From contig JALHMT010000025.1 of assembly GCA_022843905.1 (NCBI GenBank), forward strand, positions 1-64,000: a DNA stretch of 64,000 nucleotides, in the 5' to 3' direction. Below are positions 1 through 7,199 of the stretch, piece by piece; position 1 is the stretch's first letter; each line of letters opens with the position of its first letter. The position numbers and the translations under genes are program-made. The notes under the pieces were generated by a model. That model saw nothing but the letters and a program-made list of their open reading frames with translations. It searched no databases and was not told where the DNA came from. Source of the DNA: Rubrivivax sp. (GTDB lineage: Bacteria > Pseudomonadota > Gammaproteobacteria > Burkholderiales > Burkholderiaceae_C).

Positions 1-64
1 ATGTGGGCGATCCTGTTCGATCGTCCCGACAAGCAGGCCCTCGCGAGGCGCCTCGAACCTTCCG

Positions 65-280
65 CTAACGACGTCCTTTGCGCCGTTGCTCCAGATGAAG
101 ACGGGACACGAGTTCCTCGTCGATCAGGCGCACGACCCGCAGGACATCGCTGCGGACAGGGCCGCGAGTGATTCGCAGCCGCTCCAGGCTCTGAAGGAGT
201 TCTTCCTTCTTCGCCTGAAGCTCTTCAGCGCTGCCCTCGTCGACAAGACGCAGCAGGCTCAGCCACAGGTGCTTGTCCAT
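65..280 (-). CDS. small charged helical protein of unknown function
   Basis: This 71-residue protein is rich in Leu, Glu and Arg and looks almost entirely helical (for example the stretch AEELQAKKEELLQSLERL), so a coiled coil or small DNA- or protein-binding helical bundle is plausible. The ATG at 278-280 is chosen over an upstream in-frame start because a GAGGAG ribosome site lies just before it and because the longer version would overlap the next gene. It lies 7 bases downstream of the 55-residue gene at 288-455, so the two are probably co-transcribed. I do not recognise the family. The length and clean start support a real gene; the function is unknown. Confidence 0.55.
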   Translation of the reverse strand: MDKHLWLSLLRLVDEGSAEELQAKKEELLQSLERLRITRGPVRSDVLRVVRLIDEELVSRLHLEQRRKGRR

Positions 281-287
281 CTGCTCC

Positions 288-455
288 TCACGCAGCCAGC
301 GGCAGCGGTTGGGGCATCGGGACGACCACGTCGGCCGACGGGCGGACGAACGCGGTGCACAGGGCCGGAGGCTTCCGGGCCACCACAACGGGGTGTTGCG
401 GCAGGCCACTACCGCCACAGAGGCGGCACACGGTGTGAGCCGTGGACTTCGACAT
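288..455 (-). CDS. small protein with a CxxC motif
   Basis: This is a predicted 55-residue protein. It begins MSKSTAHTVCRLCGGSG, and the CRLCGGSG segment resembles one knuckle of a zinc finger. The rest is Pro/Val-rich and of low complexity. A strong AGGAG lies about 8 bases before the ATG at 453-455. An in-frame extension to 602 exists but has no comparable ribosome site and runs through an inverted-repeat region. The gene precedes the 71-residue gene by 7 bases, in the same direction. The product is unknown. With only one CxxC pair, metal binding would need a dimer or another ligand. Confidence 0.45.
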   Translation of the reverse strand: MSKSTAHTVCRLCGGSGLPQHPVVVARKPPALCTAFVRPSADVVVPMPQPLPLAA

Positions 456-1241
456 GGTCGTTCTCCTTTGCACAAATGCAAAAGGGGAACGACACGTCCC
501 CCGGATGGAGAAGCAACGTTCCCCATTCGGGTTGAAGGCAACGCGATCGCGCGCCCATGGACAGGCGAAGAGACCCACGCCGAAGCGATGGGTCTTTCGC
601 ACACTTCAGGACTTGCGTCCCAGGGATTCGGGCCAGACACACCGGTGTGCCCAGCCGAGGTCATCCAGCAGGCCGGATGACGAGAGGACTTCGCGGCGCC
701 ACGCGAAGCGATGAAAACGCACGGAGGCAAGAAGCCTGCGGGGCTGGCGCAGCCGACGTCGTGGCCGATATGTCATGTGCACATCGACAAGGAGGCGCGC
801 CGACGGGGATCGACGCCAACCAGCACGGACTGGTTCGGCCGCTTGCGCGTGCCGGGATTCGCCGCTTGCACGGCATGGCCGTCCGAAGACGGTCGATTCA
901 AGTGCGGGTCACGACCGCTAACGCCAGGGTGCAGGGCACCTTGGACTCCAAGTCCAGCCGTTGACGGCTCTCGTTGAAGGCTGTACCAGCGACGATCGCC
1001 AGCAGGAAGCTCTGCAAGTTTGCCACTCGGTTGTGGCCCTGGGTAGGGGTCGCGCGAGGTCTTGAAGCCGGCGCAGGTTCATGTGTCCAGCGTGTGCCTG
1101 ATGACACGGGCCGGAGCGCTCCGACGCTGGATCGACTGTCGCCGATGAGGACCTCGGATGACGTCTCCGGGCTCGTGCTCCCGGCATGGGGCGTGTGGCT
1201 GTGCCCCTTGAACACGAGGAGGTGCCTCGTAGCCTGAGTGC
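456..1241. other. gene-free region with several inverted repeats
   Basis: No convincing gene is seen here; the reading frames have low-complexity products without start signals. The left half holds several symmetric elements: GGGGAACG (484-491) with CGTTCCCC (517-524); AGACCCA (571-577) with TGGGTCT (589-595); the palindrome CACACCGGTGTG (638-649); TCATCC/GGATGA (661-680); CTTCGCG/CGCGAAG (689-708); and ATGTGCACAT (775-784). This density suits promoters and operators for the divergent genes on either side, or a DNA-processing site. The sequence alone does not decide between them. Confidence 0.4.
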
Positions 1242-2444
1242 GTGAACATCATCAGGATCCACTGCAACGACGAAGCCGCCGCGGCGAGCCCGCCGGACCT
1301 CTTCGGCTTGACGGCGGACGTCGAACGGTTCTCGATCGAGGTGCCTGCCGAGGTCGCGAATGTCCTGGCTGCAGGCGCACCGGTGTTCGTGGGCGTGAGC
1401 GGAGGGCGTGACTCGCAGGCGCTGGCCTATCGGGTGTGCGCACACCTCGACGACATCGGACACCAGGGCCGGCGCTTCCTGGTCCATGCGGACCTCGGTC
1501 GCGTGGAGTGGCGGGACAGCCTGCCTGTATGCGAACGGCTGGCGCAGCGCCTCGGCGTGGAACTCATCGTCGTGCGCCGCAACGCGGGCGACATGATGGA
1601 TCGGTGGCTGTCGCGCTGGACCGCCAACGTCGCGCGCTACGCGAACCTCGAGTGCGTGAAGCTGATCTTGCCGTGGAGCACCGCCGCGCAGCGCTTTTGC
1701 ACGGCCGAGCTCAAGAGCCAGGTCATCGCCCGCGAGATGCGCCGCCGCATTCCTGAGGGCGATGTCGTCTCCGCCGTGGGCATCCGGCGCGAGGAGAGCG
1801 CGAAGAGGGCGCGCATGCCGGCCTGGAAGCAGGACGAGCGCACGACGCGCAGACGCGGCGCGGGTCACACCTGGAACCCGATCCTGGGCTGGCGGCGCGG
1901 TGACGTCAACGACTACGTGCGCATCCGGGGCGACGAACTCCATGAGGCCTACCGACTCTATGGCAGCACGAGGGTTTCATGTGCGTTCTGCGTGCTCGGC
2001 TCGGAGCATGACCTTCGGGCGTCGAGCAACTGCGCCGACAACCAGGCGATCTACCGCGAGATGGTGGTGCTGGAAGCCACGAGCACCTTCTCGTTCCAGA
2101 GCCGCCGCTGGCTCGGCGACGTGGCGCCCGACCTGCTCGATGCGGGTCTTCGCGCGCGGCTCGAGGAGGCCAAGGAGCGTGCCCAGCTGCGGATGAGCGC
2201 CGAGGCCAGGCTGCCGGAACACCTGCTCTTCGTGAAGGGCTGGCCCACGGTCCTGCCGACGCCAGGCGAAGCGGCACTGATCGCCAGGGTCCGTCGCGAT
2301 GTCGCGCAGGCGGTCGGCCTGCAGGTGCATCACACCGACCGGGACGCAGTGCTGGTGCGCTACCGCGAACTGATGACGCTGGCCAGGGCGAAGGCGGTGG
2401 CCAACGACTTGCCGCTGCACACCGAAGAAGGATTGCAAACATGA
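1242..2444 (+). CDS. PP-loop ATPase, phosphoadenosine phosphosulfate reductase family
   Basis: The 400-residue protein carries a PP-loop, VSGGRDSQ, at residues 52-59, the AMP-forming pyrophosphatase signature shared by PAPS reductases, DndC and tRNA thiolases. Cysteines at 153, 247, 250 (CAFC) and 264 form a set typical of the Fe-S cluster-binding mobile-element members. This suggests adenylation of a substrate coupled to sulfur or reductive chemistry rather than sulfate assimilation, since no cys genes are nearby. The GTG start at 1242 has only a distant GGAGG, so the true start could be slightly internal. Its TGA overlaps the ATG of the XF1762-like gene (ATGA), so the two are translationally coupled. 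The substrate is unknown; DNA or nucleotide modification is an inference from the DndC-like neighbour. Confidence 0.85.
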   Translation: MNIIRIHCNDEAAAASPPDLFGLTADVERFSIEVPAEVANVLAAGAPVFVGVSGGRDSQALAYRVCAHLDDIGHQGRRFLVHADLGRVEWRDSLPVCERLAQRLGVELIVVRRNAGDMMDRWLSRWTANVARYANLECVKLILPWSTAAQRFCTAELKSQVIAREMRRRIPEGDVVSAVGIRREESAKRARMPAWKQDERTTRRRGAGHTWNPILGWRRGDVNDYVRIRGDELHEAYRLYGSTRVSCAFCVLGSEHDLRASSNCADNQAIYREMVVLEATSTFSFQSRRWLGDVAPDLLDAGLRARLEEAKERAQLRMSAEARLPEHLLFVKGWPTVLPTPGEAALIARVRRDVAQAVGLQVHHTDRDAVLVRYRELMTLARAKAVANDLPLHTEEGLQT

Positions 2445-3301
2445 ACTCGACCACCCTGGCGCCGAGAGCCGGCGCCGTTCCCGAACCGCTGGTGGACATC
2501 GCTTCGATTTCGTCGCGGCTGTTCTGGCTGGTTCGCAACTCGATGTCTGGTGCCGCGGCGGGCCTGCATTTGCCGGCGACGGTGTTCACCCGGTTCAGCG
2601 ACGCCGTGGCCGCACGCGATGCCATCGACGAGACCCCGCCTCTGTCGGACCACCCTCAGGGCCTGTGCCGGCTGCACGACGACGTGATCGTCGACGGTGT
2701 GGGGCCGGGTCGTGTCAACTGGATCCATCCGAGCGGCGATGTGCGCGTCGAGCTCGCGCGGCATCCGGGCAGCGCGGAGTTCTACCCCGTCGCCGCGATC
2801 AGGCGGGCGGTCGCACCCCGGCCGCGCTTCGAGCATGAGGTCGTCCCGGTCGGACTTCGGGAGGCGAACCTGGTGGTGGAGCGGCTGCACCGAAGACTGG
2901 GCAAGGTCCAGGGACACAAGTTCGCCGTCGGCCTGCGCCGTGTCGCCGATCAGGAACTGGATGGTGTGGCCGTGTGCGCGCGGCCGGTGGCACGACACCT
3001 GGACGATGGCCTGACGGCCGAGGTTCGACGGGTGGCTGTCGATCCCTCGGTGACCAACGGCTGCACCAAGCTGCTCGGCGCGATCGCCAAGGCGGCTTCT
3101 GCGATGGGCTATCGGCGCCTCGTGACCTACACGGCGGAAGGCGAAGGCGGGGCCAGTCTCTACGCCGCGGGCTGGGACCCCATCGGACGCAGCGCCGGCG
3201 GCCACTGGGGTTCGGCCGGTCGGCCGCGCAAGGCGGGTCCTGAGGAAGGGCGCAAGGTTGTGTGGGCGAAAGTGCTGCGCGGCGAGGAGCGCGAACGCTG
3301 A
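2441..3301 (+). CDS. XF1762-like GNAT-fold protein
   Basis: Residues from about 135 onward match the XF1762-type proteins of phages and integrative elements. Landmarks include GHKFAVGLRRV, a GVAVCARPVAR segment, the conserved DPSVTNGCTKLLGAI stretch and YRRLVTYTAEGEGGASLYAAGW, which together resemble a degenerate GNAT acetyltransferase core. The first about 130 residues look like a separate domain without a family I recognise, which makes the protein longer than the usual about 160-residue XF1762 protein. It starts on an ATG that overlaps the stop of the preceding PP-loop gene, and it sits between two PP-loop genes, so it probably works with them. Acyl-CoA binding is family knowledge, not seen directly. 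Confidence 0.75.
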   Translation: MNSTTLAPRAGAVPEPLVDIASISSRLFWLVRNSMSGAAAGLHLPATVFTRFSDAVAARDAIDETPPLSDHPQGLCRLHDDVIVDGVGPGRVNWIHPSGDVRVELARHPGSAEFYPVAAIRRAVAPRPRFEHEVVPVGLREANLVVERLHRRLGKVQGHKFAVGLRRVADQELDGVAVCARPVARHLDDGLTAEVRRVAVDPSVTNGCTKLLGAIAKAASAMGYRRLVTYTAEGEGGASLYAAGWDPIGRSAGGHWGSAGRPRKAGPEEGRKVVWAKVLRGEERER

Positions 3302-3370
3302 GCACGGTTCGTCTCGTCGACCTTGAAGGCGACGCCGAGCGCGAGATCCTGGTGGTCACCAGGAGCGCGC

Positions 3371-5041
3371 ATGCAGCAACTCATCGACCTTCGCCACGAG
3401 ACGCCCGAGGCCATCTCATTGCAGGCCATCGGCGCGTTCATGGAAGTCGGCCGGCCGGCGGTCGTGCTCTTCAGCGGTGGCAAGGACTCGTCGGTGCTGC
3501 TCAACCTTGCGCTCACCGCCGCCGTCGAACAGGCCAGGCAGGGCCGCAACCCAATGGTCGTCATCGCCCACAGCGACGTCGGCGTTGAGAACCCAGAGAT
3601 CCAGCGCCTTGTCAGCGGCGAGATCGCCAAGGCGGCCCGGTTCGCCCGCGAGCATGGCGTGACCGCTGTCGTGCGGGTGGCGACCCCGGCCTTCTGGGAC
3701 ACGTTCCCGGTGCGGGTGATCGGCGGCCGCGCGCTTCCGACTTTTCCGGACTCGCGAAGGGACTGCCAGACCGACCTGAAGCGCCTGCCGAACGAGCGGG
3801 AGCTGGCGCTCTTCGAGCGCGAACTGGCGGCCAAGGGCTGGCCCCAGCCGGTGCTCATGACGGGTGTGCGGCGCGACGAGTCGGCCGTCCGTGCAGCGAG
3901 CGTGAAGGGCCGCGGGGAGAAGGCGGTGTCGCTGTGGACGGACAGGGAGGGGCGCCTTCGACTGAGCCCGCTGCTGGAGTGGGCGGTGGACGACGTCTGG
4001 CAGTACCTGGGCCTGGCCAACGCCGGCGTGATCCCGGCGTACAGCCGCTTCGAGGAGACGATGCAGACCTACCAGGCCGCCGGCGGCAGCAGTTGCGTCG
4101 TGGTGGCGGACGCGGAGATGCAGAAGCACTCCAAGCCTTGCTCCAGCCGCTTTGGCTGCTGGGTTTGCACCGCGGTCCGGGAGGACCGGTCGCTGCGCCA
4201 GATGATCGAGACCGACCGGGATCGCTACGGCTACATGGCGCCGCTGGCCGCGCTGCGGGATTTCATCGCCTACACGCAGTACGACTGGTCGCGCAGGCAG
4301 TACGTCGGGCGGAGCATCGTGGACGGGTTCATCGAGGTCGGTGCCGACACGTACTCGCCCGCGATGCTCGCCGAACTGCTTCGGTACGCCTTGAGTGCGC
4401 AGAAGCTGTCGGGTGTGCAGATCATCAGTGCCGCCCAACTGATCGCGATCGACGCCCGCTGGTCGCAGTATGCGATCGCCGAACCGTTCAGCGCGCTGAG
4501 GATCTGGAAGCAAGTCGAAGACGGCGCGCTCTGGACGCCGCCCCCGATCAAGCCCCATCCGAAGACGGCGGTGCCCAAGTTCGGGAAGATCCACGTGGGA
4601 GACTGGAACGACGACGTGACCTCGGCGCTGGAGGTCACCGGCCTGCGCAATCCGGCTTGGGAGGACTTTGCGGAGACCTGCGGCCCCGGCTTGCGCACCC
4701 TCGCGAGCGGAAGGGCGGTCATCGATGTCGAGGGAGACAGCGAGATCGACGAGGAGGGTGCTTGGCTGTTCCTGGACTTCGAGCTTGATCGCATGCTCAA
4801 AGACCGTCGAACGACGGAAGGCTACTGGACGGCCGGCTACGAGACCTACCTGACGTTCGGCCTGGTCCAGCCGGCCAAAGGCCAGTCGGCGCGCGTCGAC
4901 GAAATCCTGCGGCGTTCTCAATGGCGGCAGCGCCACGGCTTGCATGGACAGCCCTCCCTCGAAACCCTGCGCAGCCGTCTGACCGTGCGGTACCCCAGAC
5001 AGGGCGAACTGTTCGAAAAACTCGACGAGGCTCCGGCGTGA
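3371..5041 (+). CDS. DndC-like PP-loop sulfurtransferase
   Basis: The 556-residue product has the PP-loop SGGKDSS at residues 35-41 and cysteines at 132, 257, 263 and 266 (the last two in CWVC). This spacing resembles the four-cysteine [4Fe-4S] site of DndC, the ATP-pyrophosphatase that supplies sulfur in DNA phosphorothioation. The length suits DndC-like proteins. The start at 3371 is preceded by AGGAG; the open frame reaches upstream without a better signal. No dndA, B, D or E partner is visible, so this is not a canonical Dnd system. The pairing with a second PP-loop protein and an XF1762-like protein is characteristic of mobile-element modules of unsettled function. It may modify nucleic acid, or it may be a tRNA- or metabolite-directed thiolase. 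Confidence 0.8.
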   Translation: MQQLIDLRHETPEAISLQAIGAFMEVGRPAVVLFSGGKDSSVLLNLALTAAVEQARQGRNPMVVIAHSDVGVENPEIQRLVSGEIAKAARFAREHGVTAVVRVATPAFWDTFPVRVIGGRALPTFPDSRRDCQTDLKRLPNERELALFERELAAKGWPQPVLMTGVRRDESAVRAASVKGRGEKAVSLWTDREGRLRLSPLLEWAVDDVWQYLGLANAGVIPAYSRFEETMQTYQAAGGSSCVVVADAEMQKHSKPCSSRFGCWVCTAVREDRSLRQMIETDRDRYGYMAPLAALRDFIAYTQYDWSRRQYVGRSIVDGFIEVGADTYSPAMLAELLRYALSAQKLSGVQIISAAQLIAIDARWSQYAIAEPFSALRIWKQVEDGALWTPPPIKPHPKTAVPKFGKIHVGDWNDDVTSALEVTGLRNPAWEDFAETCGPGLRTLASGRAVIDVEGDSEIDEEGAWLFLDFELDRMLKDRRTTEGYWTAGYETYLTFGLVQPAKGQSARVDEILRRSQWRQRHGLHGQPSLETLRSRLTVRYPRQGELFEKLDEAPA

Positions 5042-5202
5042 TGTCGCTCGTCCTCGCGGCCGGCACCCCCTTTGTGGGGCAGTCGAAGGAGCGCCCGCCG
5101 AGGGCGGAAGGCGTTGCGCCGCACAAGCACCGGGCCGACCTCAGCGGAAGCCAGGTGATCACGCTCGCTCCCCATGGCGGGTGCATCCGCAGTGGCGCTT
5201 GA
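5041..5202 (+). CDS. possible small coupled ORF
   Basis: The ATG at 5041 shares a base with the TGA of the DndC-like gene (TGATG), an arrangement that permits translational coupling. The 53 predicted residues show no domain, membrane segment or signal peptide, and are rich in Gly, Pro and Arg. The coupling geometry is the only support, and such overlaps also arise by chance in GC-rich DNA. Confidence 0.25.
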   Translation: MSLVLAAGTPFVGQSKERPPRAEGVAPHKHRADLSGSQVITLAPHGGCIRSGA

Positions 5203-5247
5203 ACGCGGGCCCGGGCCCGGCAGACTGGTCCCGAATGGATCGAACTC

Positions 5248-5547
5248 ATGGTCGAAGACAAGTCGAAGCTAGTGGCCAGGGACGCCTACACCCACGAGAT
5301 CCGGGACGGAAGCGGGGAGTGGATCTGGCTGGGTGACGAACTGAGCATGCAGGTGATCTTCAGGAACTTGACCGGGGAGAACTTCGCGGGCAAGCCGGCG
5401 ACCGCCCATGCGGACTACCTGAGCTGGATGAGGCACTTCACGGCGGCTTCCTGGCCGGGACGAAGTGACCCGCTGGGGCCGGGCAGGACAATCGAACTCG
5501 CGCCCATCAGCGGGACGCCGATCGCCCGGTTCAGATTCGGGTCGTAG
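5248..5547 (+). CDS. small hypothetical protein
   Basis: This is a 99-residue predicted cytoplasmic protein with no family I recognise. It is acidic at the N-terminus and has alternating hydrophobic and charged residues that suggest a small beta-rich fold (GEWIWLGDELSMQVIF, then IELAPISGTPIARFRFG). It ends 18 bases before the uracil-DNA-glycosylase-like gene and lies in the same direction as the PP-loop genes, so it is probably part of that transcript. The ribosome site is weak. Codon use looks normal for the region, which supports translation. Confidence 0.45.
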   Translation: MVEDKSKLVARDAYTHEIRDGSGEWIWLGDELSMQVIFRNLTGENFAGKPATAHADYLSWMRHFTAASWPGRSDPLGPGRTIELAPISGTPIARFRFGS

Positions 5548-5565
5548 ACCAGGAAGGAGGTCACC

Positions 5566-6216
5566 ATGGATGCCGAGGAACTGGCCCGGACGTTGGTCGC
5601 TGCGCTTCCCAAGGGTGTGCCAGGACTCTTCAATCCCTGGGCCGACGTGTGCGGAGACGATCTCGGGTCGAATGGGCCGGAGGCCAAGCAGCGGCGGCTG
5701 CAGCAACATCTGGACTGCGATGCGGAGTTCATCCTCTGCGGCGAAGCGGCGGGCTGGCAGGGCATGCGGCACACGGGGCTGGCCTTCACCAGCGAGCGGC
5801 ACGTGTTGGACGGCGCCGTGCCCCGGCTGGTTGACGCACCGGGACGGTTGACCTCGAGGTCCCGTCCGTTTGCTGAGCCTTCGGCCACGCTGGTTTGGCG
5901 ATCGCTGTACGCGCTGGATATCGCGGAGCGAGTGGTGATGTGGAACGCATTGCCGATGCACCCGCACGACCGAGGCGACCCGCGCTCGAATCGCACGCCG
6001 ACCGACCCAGAGCTCTCCCACGGCCGCACGCCGCTCCAGTTGCTGTTGGCAGCCTTTCCGCGCGCTGCGGTGGTCGCGGTCGGCAAGAAGGCGGCCGAGC
6101 AACTGGTCCGGCTTGGCGTGCCGTCTGCCGCTGCTGTCCGGCATCCGGCCAACGGTGGCGCGCGGGCATTCGCGCAAGGCTTGGAGGCCTGCGTCAAGGC
6201 GCGGCGGAGGCGTTGA
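5566..6216 (+). CDS. uracil-DNA-glycosylase-superfamily protein
   Basis: The 216-residue protein shows the three landmarks of the UDG fold. These are a motif 1 of the form GEAAGWQGMRHTG (residues 59-71), a central WNALPMHPH segment (126-134) and a RHPANGG motif near the C-terminus (192-198) where UDGs carry their DNA-intercalating HP loop. Family members flip out damaged or modified bases and cleave the glycosidic bond, and some only bind. Motif 1 lacks the classical catalytic Asp, as in several divergent UDG families, so activity on uracil is not assured. A very strong AGGAAGGAGG precedes the ATG. Its place after two PP-loop genes suggests a role in a base-modification pathway or in its clean-up. 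Confidence 0.75.
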   Translation: MDAEELARTLVAALPKGVPGLFNPWADVCGDDLGSNGPEAKQRRLQQHLDCDAEFILCGEAAGWQGMRHTGLAFTSERHVLDGAVPRLVDAPGRLTSRSRPFAEPSATLVWRSLYALDIAERVVMWNALPMHPHDRGDPRSNRTPTDPELSHGRTPLQLLLAAFPRAAVVAVGKKAAEQLVRLGVPSAAAVRHPANGGARAFAQGLEACVKARRRR

Positions 6217-6546
6217 GCGTGCCCGACAACCACACGGGGACCGGCTGTGCCGGCGACCGGTATTGGCTGCTCCACGAGCTAGCGAGAGTCCAGGCTGGTC
6301 GACACCGCGAACCAGTTCCATCTGTTCGTGTTTATGGACCGGAGTGTTCGCCTGCCGGTCGGAATCGTTGAGCGGGAGGGGTGGCCGGCTCCGCAGAAGC
6401 ACGCGCGGTCGGTGCGACGCGGCGAGGGCTGCCCGAGCGCGCGCAAGGCGGTTCGTGGCGCGGAGGCGCTGGCGTGAGTAAGGGAAAGGGCGGAGCGAGC
6501 GCTAGACGGCAAATCTTGTGCATCATTTCATTAGTTGCAAAACTTC
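6217..6546. other. intergenic region, no supported gene
   Basis: Short frames exist (one from a GTG just after the glycosylase gene, another ending near 6476), but none has a ribosome site or recognisable product. The last 70 bases become clearly richer in A and T, leading into the promoter of the restriction operon. This may be the remains of a gene, or simply a spacer between two cargo modules. Confidence 0.4.
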
Positions 6547-6576
6547 TTGCCTACTCCTAGCGACACGGCTTAGAAT
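6547..6576 (+). promoter_or_regulatory. promoter of the type I restriction operon
   Basis: TTGCCT (6547-6552) and TAGAAT (6571-6576) are separated by 18 bases in an unusually AT-rich stretch. Transcription would begin about 7 bases after the -10 box, at or next to the ATG at 6583, which has no Shine-Dalgarno sequence. The first message is therefore predicted to be leaderless or nearly so. Confidence 0.5.
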
Positions 6577-6582
6577 CGCAAT

Positions 6583-7185
6583 ATGCCGTTTGATGCATTA
6601 AAAATAGCGCTTGGCGAGTTGGCACTGGTACAGGCTGGGTATCCCTTCCGCACCACCGTGGAAGAGGTGCCCGACGGTGACGTGCACGTCATTCAGATGA
6701 AGGACGTCAGCCCCGAACTTGGGATCGACTGGTCGGCCGTCATCCGCACTCGGCTGGCCGGGCGCAAGCAGCCGGACTGGATCGTTGATGGCGACATCCT
6801 CTTCGCCGCCAAGGGCGCCCGGTTCTATGCGGCCTGTGTCGCCGCTGCCTTGCCCAACGCCGTGTGTGTGCCGGCCTTCTTCCACCTCAGGGTCAGGCGC
6901 GAGGCCGCGCTCGACCCGGAGTTCCTGGCTTGGCAGATCAACCAGATGCCTTGCCAGCGTCAGTTGTTGCAGGCCGCCGAGGGCAGCAGCCTACTCAGCA
7001 TTCGCCGCGCAGTGCTTGAGCAGTTAGTCCTGGCCGTTCCCCCCATCGTCGAGCAGCGCCGCATCGTTGCGCTGGCCGGCCTGGCGGTGCAGGAGCGGCT
7101 AGCGCTGCAGCGCCTCATCCACAACCGCGAACAGCAGCTCCAGGCCATCGCCGAAGACCTTGGCGCACAAGCAAGCTCACATTGA
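6583..7185 (+). CDS. half-size type I restriction specificity (HsdS-like) protein
   Basis: The 200-residue protein resembles one half of an HsdS subunit: a single target-recognition domain (about residues 1-150) followed by one helical arm. The conserved ending of the domain, QLVLAVPPIVEQRRIV (about 148-163), is typical of HsdS, and the C-terminal helix would act as the spacer. Full HsdS proteins have two such units, so this one would need to dimerise or pair with another subunit. It overlaps nothing upstream, starts about 7 bases after the promoter -10 box, and is followed 14 bases later by hsdM. Together with the complete HsdS downstream, it gives the operon two specificity proteins. Confidence 0.7.
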   Translation: MPFDALKIALGELALVQAGYPFRTTVEEVPDGDVHVIQMKDVSPELGIDWSAVIRTRLAGRKQPDWIVDGDILFAAKGARFYAACVAAALPNAVCVPAFFHLRVRREAALDPEFLAWQINQMPCQRQLLQAAEGSSLLSIRRAVLEQLVLAVPPIVEQRRIVALAGLAVQERLALQRLIHNREQQLQAIAEDLGAQASSH

Positions 7186-7199
7186 CCGCAGGACACCGC

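Noticed and set aside
1-171. Short frame at the left edge reading MWAILFDRP
   Set aside because: It looks protein-like for about 20 residues and then becomes low-complexity while overlapping the minus-strand gene at 65-280. It could be a gene end or chance.
473-507. Possible fourth copy of the activator motif
   Set aside because: AAAAGG and TCCCCCGG are present with similar spacing, but the CTCGAAA half is lost, and the site lies too close to the ATG at 455 for a -10 box after it.
477-800. CRISPR-like or tandem repeats
   Set aside because: The repeats here are inverted and unrelated to each other in sequence, with no regular spacers.
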